A DNA stretch of 64,000 bases, from positions 62,001 through 126,000 of the forward strand of contig NZ_JADWYK010000007.1 in assembly GCF_015773195.1 (NCBI RefSeq), in the 5' to 3' direction. Shown piece after piece: positions 26,651-34,581 of this stretch (position 1 is the stretch's first letter; each line of letters starts with the position of its first letter). Origin of the DNA: Hymenobacter guriensis (GTDB lineage Bacteria > Bacteroidota > Bacteroidia > Cytophagales > Hymenobacteraceae). A program made the translations under genes and the position numbers. The notes below the pieces were generated by a model, which was given only the letters and a program-made list of their open reading frames with translations, was not told the origin of the DNA and searched no databases.

Positions 26651-27702
26651 CGTGCAGCGTACTGCTTCTGGTAGTAGTCCTGGTAGGCGCCGCTGGTCAC
26701 GTGGTCGAGCCACTCCTGGTTTTCCAGGTACCAGTCTACGGTTTGTGCCAGGCCTTGTTCAAACGTCACGGACGGCTTCCAGCCAAGCTCCCGCATGATT
26801 TTGGAGGAGTCGATAGCGTAGCGCAGGTCGTGGCCGGCGCGGTCCGTCACAAACTTGATGAGCTGGCGGGAGGTTCCCTGGGGCTTGCCGGTTTTCTCAT
26901 CCAGCGTGTCGCAGAGCAGATGAATCAGCTCGATGTTGGCCCATTCATTTACCCCGCCAATGTTGTAGGTGTCGCCCACTTTGCCTTTGTGAAACACCGC
27001 GTCGATGGCCGTGGCGTGGTCTTTTACAAACAGCCAGTCGCGCACGTTTTCGCCTTTGCCGTACACCGGAATGGGCTGCCCGTGCTGAATGCGGTGAATG
27101 GCCAGCGGAATCAGCTTCTCGGGGAAGTGGTTGGGGCCGTAGTTGTTGGAGCAGTTGCTGAGCTTAACGGGCAGGCCGTAGGTGTGGTGCCAAGCCCGCA
27201 CGAAGTGGTCCGACGACGCCTTACTGGCCGAGTAAGGCGAGCGGGGGTCATAGGCGGTTTGCTCCGTGAACATCTCGGGGCCGAAATCCAGGGAGCCGTA
27301 CACCTCGTCGGTGCTCACGTGGTAGAAGGTTTTGCCCTCGTAGCCGAGCGGCTTCCACAGGTTTTTAGCCGCGTTCAGCAGATGAACCGTACCCAGCACG
27401 TTGGTTTTCACGAAGGCCAGCGGATCCGTGATGCTGCGGTCTACGTGGCTTTCGGCAGCCAGGTGAATCACAGCATCGGGCTCTTCGCGGGCAAAGAGCT
27501 CATCCACGAAAGCCTGATCGGTAATGTCGCCTTTCACTAGCCGGTAGTTGGGCGTGTGCTCAATATCCCGCAGATTTTCGAGGTTGCCGGCGTACGTAAG
27601 GGCGTCCAGGTTCAGAATCTGGTACTCCGGATACTTCGTCACGAACAGGCGCACCACGTGCGACCCGATAAAACCGGCCCCGCCGGTGATGATGATTTTC
27701 AT
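26647..27702 (-). CDS. rfbB: dTDP-glucose 4,6-dehydratase
   Basis: A 351-residue extended SDR that converts dTDP-glucose to dTDP-4-keto-6-deoxyglucose. It shows [12 protein letters not shown] for NAD, HLAAESHVDRSI, the active-site region STDEVYG with the TDE typical of dehydratases, YSASKASSD and NNYGPNHFPEKLIP. The ATG at 27702 gives the exact family N-terminus; the longer frame reads into a spacer repeat. It uses the RfbA product and sits two genes upstream of rfbA, a split order within the same leftward operon. Confidence 0.95.
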   Translation of the reverse strand: MKIIITGGAGFIGSHVVRLFVTKYPEYQILNLDALTYAGNLENLRDIEHTPNYRLVKGDITDQAFVDELFAREEPDAVIHLAAESHVDRSITDPLAFVKTNVLGTVHLLNAAKNLWKPLGYEGKTFYHVSTDEVYGSLDFGPEMFTEQTAYDPRSPYSASKASSDHFVRAWHHTYGLPVKLSNCSNNYGPNHFPEKLIPLAIHRIQHGQPIPVYGKGENVRDWLFVKDHATAIDAVFHKGKVGDTYNIGGVNEWANIELIHLLCDTLDEKTGKPQGTSRQLIKFVTDRAGHDLRYAIDSSKIMRELGWKPSVTFEQGLAQTVDWYLENQEWLDHVTSGAYQDYYQKQYAAR

Positions 27703-27703
27703 G

Positions 27704-27797
27704 AGGGAAATGTGCTGATGTGGGGAATGTGAAAAGTGTGCTGAATGATCCGTCAATTGATTTTCACATTCCCCACATTCTCTGATTTTTCACATTA
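27704..27797. repeat. Word-type inverted repeat between galE and rfbB
   Basis: GGGGAATGTGAAAA (27722-27735) and TTTTCACATTCCCC (27761-27774) are perfect complements. Outer words AAATGTGCTGATGT and ACATTCTCTGATTTTTCACATT extend the arms. The final CACATTA holds the galE stop codon, so this element also begins at the stop. Confidence 0.75.
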
Positions 27798-28814
27798 CAA
27801 AGTTTGCTGCCATTTCCAGGCGCTGGCCAGGGAGTCTTCGAGCGAGGTGGTGGTCTGAAAGCCCAGTTCCTGCACCGATTTGGTTACGTCGGCGTAGATG
27901 GCCGGCACGTCGCCGGCGCGGGGCTCCCCGATAACATAGTTGAGCTTCACACCGGTAGCCCGCTCAAATGCCTGCACCACCTCCAGCACGGAGTTGCCGC
28001 GGCCGGTGCCCACGTTGAAGGTTTCCACGGCCTCGCCGGCGCCATCGAGCAGGCGCTGCACGGCCGTCACGTGTGCTTTGGCCAGGTCCACCACATGCAC
28101 GTAGTCGCGGATGTTGGTGCCGTCGGGCGTGTCGTAGGTGTTGCCGTAGATGGTGAGCTTTTCGCGGATACCGGCCGCCGTCTGCGTTACGAAGGGCACC
28201 AGATTCTGCGGTACGCCCAGCGGCAGCTCCCCGATCTTGGCCGAAGCATGGGCCCCGATAGGGTTGAAGTAGCGCAGCAAAATAGCCCGCACCGTGCTGG
28301 CCGGCGCGTGCACCACGTCCGTGATAATGTCTTCGCAGATCTTCTTGGTGTTGCCGTAGGGCGAGTTGGCCGGCTTGCGGGGCGTCAGCTCCGTTACGGG
28401 TAGCACGTCGGGCACGCCATACACAGTGCACGACGACGAAAACACCAGATGCGGCACCCCAAACTCCTGCATCACCGTGAGCAGCGTCAGCAGGGAGCCT
28501 ACATTGTTCTGGTAGTAGGCCAGCGGCTTCTGCACCGATTCGCCCACGGCCTTGAAGGCGGCAAAGTGAATAACCCCGCGCAGGCTGCCTTCCTCCGCAA
28601 AAATGGCCCGCAGCGCCTCGGCGTCGCCGCAGTCGATGTGGTGGCAGGCAACGCGCACGCCCAGGATATCCTCAATGCCTCGCACCGACGACTCCTGCGA
28701 GTTGCTGAAGTCGTCGACAATGACCGGCTGAAAACCAGCCTCGTAGAGCTCTACCACGGCATGGGAGCCAATGTAGCCTGCGCCGCCCGTAACCAGAATT
28801 TTCGTCCGCTCCAT
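27795..28814 (-). CDS. galE: UDP-glucose 4-epimerase
   Basis: A 339-residue GalE that interconverts UDP-glucose and UDP-galactose. The family marks are ILVTGGAGYIGSH, FAAFKAVGESVQKPL, FSSSCTVYG, the catalytic YGNTK, and RYFNPIGAH with the IGE region. The ATG at 28814 is unambiguous. It lies in the sugar-nucleotide operon between the UDP-HexNAc dehydrogenase and rfbB, with repeat-filled spacers on both sides. It may also act on UDP-GlcNAc, as some bacterial GalE enzymes do. Confidence 0.95.
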   Translation of the reverse strand: MERTKILVTGGAGYIGSHAVVELYEAGFQPVIVDDFSNSQESSVRGIEDILGVRVACHHIDCGDAEALRAIFAEEGSLRGVIHFAAFKAVGESVQKPLAYYQNNVGSLLTLLTVMQEFGVPHLVFSSSCTVYGVPDVLPVTELTPRKPANSPYGNTKKICEDIITDVVHAPASTVRAILLRYFNPIGAHASAKIGELPLGVPQNLVPFVTQTAAGIREKLTIYGNTYDTPDGTNIRDYVHVVDLAKAHVTAVQRLLDGAGEAVETFNVGTGRGNSVLEVVQAFERATGVKLNYVIGEPRAGDVPAIYADVTKSVQELGFQTTTSLEDSLASAWKWQQTL

Positions 28815-28817
28815 CTT

Positions 28818-28924
28818 GAATGTGATTTAGTGCTTTAGTGGCTTAGTGATTTAACGAGTTCCTGTCCTACCTAGGCAGATAGCACATCAAACTCACTAAA
28901 TCACTAAGCCACTAAAGCACCTTA
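28818..28924. repeat. Word-type inverted repeat between the UDP-HexNAc dehydrogenase and galE
   Basis: Left arm words GTGATTTAGTGCTTTAGTGG, CTTAGTGATTTAACGAGTT (28822-28860); right arm AACTCACTAAATCACTAAGC, CACTAAAGCACC (28889-28922). The right arm touches the dehydrogenase stop codon. The middle ACCTAGGCAGATAGCAC is unpaired. Its CACTAAGCCACT word recurs at 54903-54932. Confidence 0.75.
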
Positions 28925-30217
28925 GAGGCTCCAGTAAGCCAGGTCCTGAATCTTGTTGCGGAACAGGCCTTTGATGTCTACTACCACGGCCGGCTGGTTG
29001 GTGATGGACTTGAAATAGGCCTCGTCCAGCTCCGTGTAGCGCTGGTGGCTTACGGCCACCACAATACCATCGTAGTCGTTGCGGATTTCGCTTTCCGGCG
29101 TCAGGCGGAAGCCGTACTCGTGGTGCAGTTCGTCGCTATCGGCGTGAGGGTCGATGATGTCCACGTTCACCGAGAAGTTTTTCAGCTCCTGAATGACGTC
29201 GGCCACCTTGGAGTTACGGATATCTTCCACATTCTCCTTGAAGGTGGCGCCCATCACCAGCACACGGCTCTTGGCTACATCTTTGCCCTGCTTGATCATC
29301 GTCTGCACGGTTTTGCGCGCGATGTAAGCCCCCATGTTGTCGTTGGTAGTACGGCCGCTCAGAATCACCTTGGCATCGTAGCCCAGCTCCTTGGCTTTGT
29401 AGGTGAGGTAGTACGGGTCCACGCCGATGCAGTGGCCACCTACCAGACCGGGCGAGAACTTCAGGAAGTTCCACTTGGTGCCGGCCGCTTCCAGTACTTC
29501 GTAGGTGTTGATGTTCATGCGGTCGAAAATCATCGACAGCTCGTTCATCAGGGCGATGTTCACGTCGCGCTGCGTGTTTTCGATGATCTTGGCGGCTTCG
29601 GCTACTTTGATGGACGAGGCGCGGTGCACGCCGGCTTTCACCACCAGCTCGTAGACCTTGGCAATTTCCTCCAGCGACTCAGCGTCGCAGCCCGACACCA
29701 CCTTCACGATGCTGCTGAGCGTGTGCTCCTTGTCGCCGGGGTTGATGCGCTCGGGCGAGTAGCCCACCTTGAAGTCTTCAGGAAACTTCAGGCCCGAAAG
29801 CTCCTCCATCACCGGAATGCAGTCTTCCTCGGTACAGCCCGGGTACACGGTGCTTTCAAACACCACGTAGTCGCCTTTTTTCAGCACTTTGCCCACGGAG
29901 CCCGAAGCACCCAGCAGCGGCTTCAGATCGGGCTGGGCATGCTCATCAATAGGCGTAGGCACGGCTACGATGAAGAACTGCGCTTCGCGAAGCACGTCCA
30001 GGGAGTCCGTAAACTCAATTGAGCATCCCTCAAAATCCTTGGCTTCCAGCTCGCCGCTTGGGTCGATGTTGTTACGCATCATTTCCACGCGCTTGGCATT
30101 TATATCAAAGCCAATCACGTTTAGTTTGCGGGCGAATTCGAGGGCAATGGGCAGGCCCACGTAGCCAAGGCCGATAACGGCTATTTTGGCCTGTTTCTGA
30201 AGAAGTTGCTCGTACAC
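28922..30217 (-). CDS. UDP-N-acetylhexosamine 6-dehydrogenase (WbpO/TviB type)
   Basis: A 431-residue NAD-dependent UDP-sugar dehydrogenase making a UDP-HexNAc uronate. The dinucleotide site is AVIGLGYVGLP (about residues 13-23), the catalytic cysteine is C263 in GGHCIGVDPYY, and MGATFKENVEDIRNS marks the C-terminal UDP-binding domain. The N-terminus and TPIDEHAQPDL favour the WbpO/TviB/VipA branch over UDP-glucose dehydrogenases. The only start near the Rossmann motif is GTG at 30217. Pairing with the WbpP-like epimerase suggests UDP-GalNAcA as the product. Confidence 0.88.
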   Translation of the reverse strand: MYEQLLQKQAKIAVIGLGYVGLPIALEFARKLNVIGFDINAKRVEMMRNNIDPSGELEAKDFEGCSIEFTDSLDVLREAQFFIVAVPTPIDEHAQPDLKPLLGASGSVGKVLKKGDYVVFESTVYPGCTEEDCIPVMEELSGLKFPEDFKVGYSPERINPGDKEHTLSSIVKVVSGCDAESLEEIAKVYELVVKAGVHRASSIKVAEAAKIIENTQRDVNIALMNELSMIFDRMNINTYEVLEAAGTKWNFLKFSPGLVGGHCIGVDPYYLTYKAKELGYDAKVILSGRTTNDNMGAYIARKTVQTMIKQGKDVAKSRVLVMGATFKENVEDIRNSKVADVIQELKNFSVNVDIIDPHADSDELHHEYGFRLTPESEIRNDYDGIVVAVSHQRYTELDEAYFKSITNQPAVVVDIKGLFRNKIQDLAYWSL

Positions 30218-30273
30218 GGGTAACTGGTTAAAAGCTGGAGTTTATTGAATTTCAGGAAGCAAAGCCCCTACGG

Positions 30274-30867
30274 TCAGGGGCTGATACGGCAAACCCGGCC
30301 GTCGGTTAACTGGTACTGCTCGTGCGTTTCGGGGCAGGCGGCGCGGCCCGCTTTGTCGAAAGTTAGCCGGTGGCCTTGGGTGCTGAGCCAGCCACGCGGA
30401 CGAGCGGGGTTGCCATAGACCAGCGCATAAGGGGCCACATCCTTCGTGACTACCGAGCCGGCCCCTACAAAGGCATATTCCCCGAGGCTTACCCCGCACA
30501 CAATGGTGCTGTTGGCCCCAATGCTGACGCCCTGTGCCAGACGGGTAGGCAGGTAGTGGTCGGCACCCCGGCGGGGCACGGCGGCCCGGGGGTTCAGTAC
30601 GTTGGTAAACACCACCGAGGGGCCCAGGAACACGTCGTCCTGGCACTCCACGCCGGTGTACAAACTCACGTTGTTCTGTACCTTCACGTTGCGGCCCAGC
30701 TTCACGCCTTCGGCCACAAACACGTTCTGGCCCAGGCTGCAGCCTTCCCCTAGCTCGGCCCCGGTGCTTACGTGCGTGAAATGCCAGATGTGGCACCCAG
30801 CCCCAACCCGGCAGCCCTCGTCGAGGACGGCGGTGGGGTGCGCGTAATAACCGGAAGCGTCAGCCAT
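30274..30867 (-). CDS. Hexapeptide-repeat acetyltransferase (WbpD/WlbB-like)
   Basis: A 197-residue left-handed beta-helix acyltransferase. AGCHIWHFTHV, VQNNVSLYTGV, VVFTNVLNPRA and the late GAGSVVTKDVAPYALVYGNPAR are typical of WbpD/WlbB, which acetylate the 3-amino group of UDP-2-acetamido-3-amino-glucuronate using acetyl-CoA. The matching WbpA/B/E enzymes are not in the window, so the true substrate is open. It is the first gene of the leftward operon, preceded by a good -7 element. Confidence 0.85.
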   Translation of the reverse strand: MADASGYYAHPTAVLDEGCRVGAGCHIWHFTHVSTGAELGEGCSLGQNVFVAEGVKLGRNVKVQNNVSLYTGVECQDDVFLGPSVVFTNVLNPRAAVPRRGADHYLPTRLAQGVSIGANSTIVCGVSLGEYAFVGAGSVVTKDVAPYALVYGNPARPRGWLSTQGHRLTFDKAGRAACPETHEQYQLTDGRVCRISP

Positions 30868-30901
30868 ACAAAGTAAAGCCCGTGAGCAGGAATTGAGCCG
30901 G

Positions 30902-30909
30902 CAAAGGTA
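30902..30909 (-). promoter_or_regulatory. Candidate -7 element of the sugar-nucleotide operon
   Basis: On the minus strand this is TACCTTTG, an exact match to TAnnTTTG, 35 bp before the acetyltransferase start at 30867. No convincing -33 TTTG was seen. Confidence 0.5.
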
Positions 30910-31010
30910 GGAGTTTTACCGCTTTAAGCAGCTCGTCAGGTGGGCGTTTCCGCATTACCGGTTACTAACGCCCCGCGCGGACCATTTACAGCCGGCAAAA
31001 CCGCCCGTAA

Positions 31011-31877
31011 CTAAGGTTGCCGGCCCGGCCACGCAGCCCGCACCATTCGGGCTTTGCCGAAGATATCCAGCTGAGCGGCGGCCCCGGTGTAGCCCAGCTG
31101 GTGCAGCAGCTCCAGCGTTTCGCGGGCAAACTGCTCGTTGATTTCAAAATACAGATTCCCACCGGCCGCCAGAAGCGTTTGACCAAGCCGGGCAATGCGG
31201 CGGTAGAACAGCAGCGGGTCGTGGTCGGGCACAAACAGCGCGGTGCCGGGCTCGTAGCCCAGCACGTTGGGACGCATCAGCGGCCGCTCGTTTTCCAGCA
31301 CGTACGGCGGGTTGCTGACGAGCACATCCAGCGGCCCGCTTAGCGCCGGAGCCTCCTGCAGAATATCGACCAACTGAAAATCGACGGCTACCGAGTACTT
31401 GTGGGCATTGCGGCGGGCTACGGCCAGGGCTTCAGCTGAAACATCCACGGCCGTAAGCTGGCTGCCGGGCAGAGCCAGCGCCAGCGCCAGCGGAATGCAG
31501 CCGGAGCCGGTGCCCACATCCAGCATACGCAGGCCGGCGCGGCCCCGCTGCTCCTGTACAATCAGGGCTACCAACTCCTCGGTTTCAGGGCGCGGAATGA
31601 GGGTGGCGGGCGTGACTTCCAGCTCCAGGCCGGCAAAGTGCGCTACGCCCAGCACGTACTGCAGAGGCTCATGGCGCAGCAGCCGGGCCCGCACATTAGG
31701 CAAATCAGCCAGGTCGGCCTCGGCTACTTCTTCCCGGGCCCGCATGCTGCGCTGCAGGGGTGTGAGGTGCAGCAGATGCTCCAGCACCTGCCCGGCTATG
31801 GCAGCGGCTTCCTCGGGCGGGTACACGTCCTGTAGCGCGGTGGTAAGGTCGAGGGTGAGCTGGCGGAGCGTGGGCAT
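31011..31877 (-). CDS. prmC: Release factor glutamine methyltransferase
   Basis: A 288-residue SAM-dependent enzyme that methylates the GGQ glutamine of peptide release factors. It has an N-terminal helical domain, the SAM motif MLDVGTGSGCIPLAL, and the catalytic NPPY (N189) in VSNPPYVLENE, which defines the family. The open frame extends to 32780 through the divergent ribD gene, so the ATG at 31877 was chosen; it follows a -7 element by only a few bases. prmC is divergent from ribD across 69 bp. Confidence 0.94.
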   Translation of the reverse strand: MPTLRQLTLDLTTALQDVYPPEEAAAIAGQVLEHLLHLTPLQRSMRAREEVAEADLADLPNVRARLLRHEPLQYVLGVAHFAGLELEVTPATLIPRPETEELVALIVQEQRGRAGLRMLDVGTGSGCIPLALALALPGSQLTAVDVSAEALAVARRNAHKYSVAVDFQLVDILQEAPALSGPLDVLVSNPPYVLENERPLMRPNVLGYEPGTALFVPDHDPLLFYRRIARLGQTLLAAGGNLYFEINEQFARETLELLHQLGYTGAAAQLDIFGKARMVRAAWPGRQP

Positions 31878-31881
31878 GGGG

Positions 31882-31889
31882 CAAAGGTA
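31882..31889 (-). promoter_or_regulatory. Candidate -7 element for prmC
   Basis: TACCTTTG on the minus strand, 4 bp before the prmC start codon at 31877. It would give a very short or leaderless transcript. Confidence 0.45.
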
Positions 31890-31946
31890 GCGCCCGAAAC
31901 CCCGGGGCCGCGTATCTTCACCGACCCATCTGCCTCCGCTCCGCCT

Positions 31947-32987
31947 ATGCCTTTCTCCGATTTTGACCAGCTGATGATGCGCCGGGCCCTTGACCTGGCC
32001 CGCCTGGGTGCCGGCTACACGCGCCCCAATCCGATGGTCGGCTGTGTTATCACTCATCAAGGCCGCGTGATTGGGGAAGGCTGGCACCGGCGGTACGGCG
32101 GCCCCCACGCCGAGGTGAATGCCGTGGCCTCTGTGATGGAGCCGCACCTGCTGCCCGAAGCCCGCGTGTACGTGACCCTGGAGCCCTGCTCGCACTTCGG
32201 CAAAACTCCGCCTTGTGCCGACCTGCTGATCGAAAAGCGCGTGGCAGAAGTAATGGTGTGTAACCTCGACCCCAACCCGCTGGTAGCCGGCCGGGGCCTG
32301 CAAAAGCTGCGCGACGCGGGTATATCCGTAGAAACAGGGCTGCTGGAGGCGGAAGGCCGCTGGCTGAACCGGCGCTTCTTTACTTATCAGGAGCAGCAGC
32401 GGCCTTACGTGGTGCTGAAGTGGGCCGAAACCGCCGACGGCTACCTGGCAGGGCCGTATTTTCAGCCAGTGCCCATCAGCGGGGAGCTGGCGCGGGTGGC
32501 CGTGCACCAGTGGCGCAGCGAGGAGCACGCCATATTGGTGGGCACACGCACGGCCCTGCACGACAACCCCCGCCTGAACGTGCGTGAGTGGCCCGGCCAG
32601 GACCCCATTCGCCTCGTCATCGACAAAAACCTGAGCCTCCCGCCCACGCACAACCTCCTCGACGGCAGCCAGCCTACGGTAGTCTATACCTACCGCCACC
32701 GCGCTACCACCAACAACGTGGGCTACGTTACGCTGTCGGAGGCGGAAGACTTGTTTCCGCAGATTCTGGCCAACCTGCACCAGCGGCAGGTGCAGTCGGT
32801 GCTGGTGGAGGGTGGGCCTACGGTGCTCAACTCTCTGCTGAAAGACGGGCTATGGGACGAAATCCGCGTCATTCGCAGCCCGAAGCTGCTGGGCGGCGGC
32901 GTAGCAGCCCCGCACCTGGGCCTCACCGGCCTGCGGGAGCAGTTCACGTTAGGCGAGGACCAGGTGTTCGTGTATCGGAAAGGGTAA
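31947..32987 (+). CDS. ribD: Bifunctional riboflavin deaminase/reductase
   Basis: A 346-residue enzyme for the second and third steps of riboflavin synthesis. The N-terminal cytidine-deaminase fold binds zinc through H54 in GGPHAEVNAV and C81 and C90 in LEPCSHFGKTPPCADLL, with E56 as proton shuttle. The C-terminal reductase domain (about 150-346) contains LKWAETADGY and VLVEGGPTVLNSLL. Both domains look complete. No other rib genes and no FMN riboswitch are visible upstream in the 69-bp spacer. Confidence 0.95.
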   Translation: MPFSDFDQLMMRRALDLARLGAGYTRPNPMVGCVITHQGRVIGEGWHRRYGGPHAEVNAVASVMEPHLLPEARVYVTLEPCSHFGKTPPCADLLIEKRVAEVMVCNLDPNPLVAGRGLQKLRDAGISVETGLLEAEGRWLNRRFFTYQEQQRPYVVLKWAETADGYLAGPYFQPVPISGELARVAVHQWRSEEHAILVGTRTALHDNPRLNVREWPGQDPIRLVIDKNLSLPPTHNLLDGSQPTVVYTYRHRATTNNVGYVTLSEAEDLFPQILANLHQRQVQSVLVEGGPTVLNSLLKDGLWDEIRVIRSPKLLGGGVAAPHLGLTGLREQFTLGEDQVFVYRKG

Positions 32988-33158
32988 TTCGGGTGATTGG
33001 GTGATACGTAACAGGTGACACAGGGAATGCCTGACCAACTGGAGCCAATTCGCTGCCTTGCTACCCACTCTACCGATTTTTACCTCGCAAGTCTTGACCT
33101 TTGTTCCGTAACAGCCCCGTGTTACTCTTGCCTGTTACCTGTAACCTCATCACCCAAA
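32988..33158. repeat. Word-type inverted repeat after ribD
   Basis: Starting immediately after the ribD TAA, TTGGGTGATACGTAACAGGT (32998-33017) mirrors ACCTGTAACCTCATCACCCAA (about 33137-33157). The words GTAACAGGT and its complement appear two or three times in each arm. The arms are separated by about 100 bp without obvious structure. Confidence 0.65.
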
Positions 33159-33163
33159 ACACA

Positions 33164-33646
33164 ATGGCTGAAGAACTGCACCTCGATACCACGCTCACCA
33201 AAGCCGAGCAATACCGGCAACTGCTGCCCCAGATTGAAGCCCTGACCACCGGCGAGCCTGACCTGGTAGCCAACCTGGCCAATACCGCGGCGGCGCTGCG
33301 GCAGGCTTTCGGGTTTTTCTGGGTGGGCTTTTATGTAGTGAAGGGCAACGAGCTGGTGCTGGGCCCGTTCCAGGGGCCGATTGCCTGCACCCGCATCCGG
33401 CACGGCAAGGGCGTGTGCGGCAGCAGCTGGGCACAAGCCGCCACTCTGCTGGTGCCCGACGTGGAGCAGTTTCCCGGCCACATTGCCTGCAGTTCCGAGT
33501 CGAAGTCCGAAATTGTGGTGCCCGTGCTGAAAGATGGGCAGGTAGTAGCCGTGCTGGACGTAGACAGCGACCAGCTGAACGACTTCAACCAGGACGACCA
33601 GCAGGCCCTGGAACAGCTTATGCAGATGGCCGCCCGCTGGTTTTAG
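33164..33646 (+). CDS. msrC: Free methionine-(R)-sulfoxide reductase (GAF type)
   Basis: A 160-residue GAF-domain protein. The three cysteines of the fRMsr family are present: C75 in GPIACTRI, C85 in KGVCGSSW and C109 in HIACSSES, with spacings of 10 and 24 residues as I recall for the E. coli enzyme (C84, C94, C118). SKSEIVVPV follows. The enzyme reduces free Met-R-sulfoxide during oxidative stress, in the cytoplasm. The ATG at 33164 is preferred because the longer frame runs through the repeat in the spacer. Confidence 0.9.
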   Translation: MAEELHLDTTLTKAEQYRQLLPQIEALTTGEPDLVANLANTAAALRQAFGFFWVGFYVVKGNELVLGPFQGPIACTRIRHGKGVCGSSWAQAATLLVPDVEQFPGHIACSSESKSEIVVPVLKDGQVVAVLDVDSDQLNDFNQDDQQALEQLMQMAARWF

Positions 33647-33654
33647 TTTGGTGC

Positions 33655-33738
33655 CAATCGTGGGTTGCCTGTTGCTCGTCATGCTGAGCGCAGTCTGACA
33701 ACTCACAACGGGCAACCAATAACTGACAGCTCTCAACC
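33655..33738. repeat. Word-type inverted repeat with a nested CATGCTGAGC unit
   Basis: Left arm GTGGGTTGCCTGTTGCTCG (about 33660-33678) pairs imperfectly with CACAACGGGCAACCAATAAC (about 33704-33723). Between them sits GTCATGCTGAGCGCAG (33678-33693), a unit that also occurs as a facing pair at 41579-41679. Confidence 0.6.
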
Positions 33739-33747
33739 GAATTCCCG

Positions 33748-34431
33748 ATGAAAAAGCCGTTTTACTCTCTTGGTGACTGGCGCCGCAACGTGGTGCTGAT
33801 GGCCGCTGCCGCCAGTCTGGGCCTGGGTGCGCTGCCTGCCTGTTCTTCTGATAACCGCACCGATACGGAAACCGCCACCGGCGACTGGAGCGGCGAAACC
33901 TACAGCCAGGGCGTTATCACGGAAATGACCGAGGTGCAGCCGGGCAACTGGAAAATCACGGCCGAAAAGCCGGCCGGCAAGGAAGAGGTAGCCGCCATAC
34001 TGCACCATTTCGATGGCAAGGTGGATACCCTGCAAGGCGCGGCCCTGCAAAAGCAGATGCAGGACTACAGCCGTCAGAATCCCGAAAACCGGGTGGCGGG
34101 CACGGGCATGATGGATGTGCTGATGTGGAGCGGCATCGGGTACATGGCCGGGCGCTTTCTCACCCCTAACCCCGGCTACTATGCCAACCCAGGCCTTATG
34201 CAGCGCAACATGGGCTGGCGCCAGGGCATTACCCGGGAGCGGGAAAACGAGGGCCGGGGCTTTTTTGGCCGGGGCTTCACGGGCGCCCGCAACTCGCGCT
34301 CGGCCGGGGTGCAGGAAAGCCCCTCGTTCCGGCGCTCGGCTTACCGCACCGGCACCTTCCGCAGCTCGGCTCCGCGCATGAGCCGTAGCAGCGGCTTCGG
34401 CAGCCGCAGTAGTGGTGGGTTTGGCGGGTAG
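33748..34431 (+). CDS. YgiB-like lipoprotein (DUF1190-like)
   Basis: A 227-residue lipoprotein (lipobox LGALPAC). The N-terminal half is a small soluble region. The second half has a short hydrophobic Gly/Met stretch, MMDVLMWSGIGYMAGRFL, then an Arg/Ser/Gly-rich tail ending RSSGGFGG. This resembles E. coli YgiB, where a Met/Gly stretch and a Ser/Gly end occur in the same order. The next gene is a YgiC-like ATP-grasp ligase, matching the ygiB-ygiC pair. Sequence similarity is weak and the call leans on synteny. Function is unknown. Confidence 0.6.
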   Translation: MKKPFYSLGDWRRNVVLMAAAASLGLGALPACSSDNRTDTETATGDWSGETYSQGVITEMTEVQPGNWKITAEKPAGKEEVAAILHHFDGKVDTLQGAALQKQMQDYSRQNPENRVAGTGMMDVLMWSGIGYMAGRFLTPNPGYYANPGLMQRNMGWRQGITRERENEGRGFFGRGFTGARNSRSAGVQESPSFRRSAYRTGTFRSSAPRMSRSSGFGSRSSGGFGG

Positions 34432-34435
34432 CTTT

Positions 34436-34580
34436 TTAATGTGCTAATGTGGTTGAATGTGGACAAGGTGCTGATGCATGAGATGTCATAGTGCGCATCA
34501 AGCCAGTATTGACGCCACGCTAGCACCTTGTTCCCACATTAGCACATTGTCCACATTCAACCACATTAGCACATTAGAAA
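34436..34580. repeat. Long word-type inverted repeat between the YgiB-like and YgiC-like genes
   Basis: The left arm (34437-34473) contains TAATGTGCTAATGTGG, TTGAATGTGGACAA and GGTGCT. The right arm (34521-34576) is its complement over about 30 bp, but has an extra copy of AATGTGCTAATGTGGGAACA between GGACA and AGGTGCT. The repeat nearly fills the 150-bp spacer and ends 5 bp before the next start codon. The clearest example of the spacer element type. Confidence 0.85.
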
Positions 34581-34581
34581 C

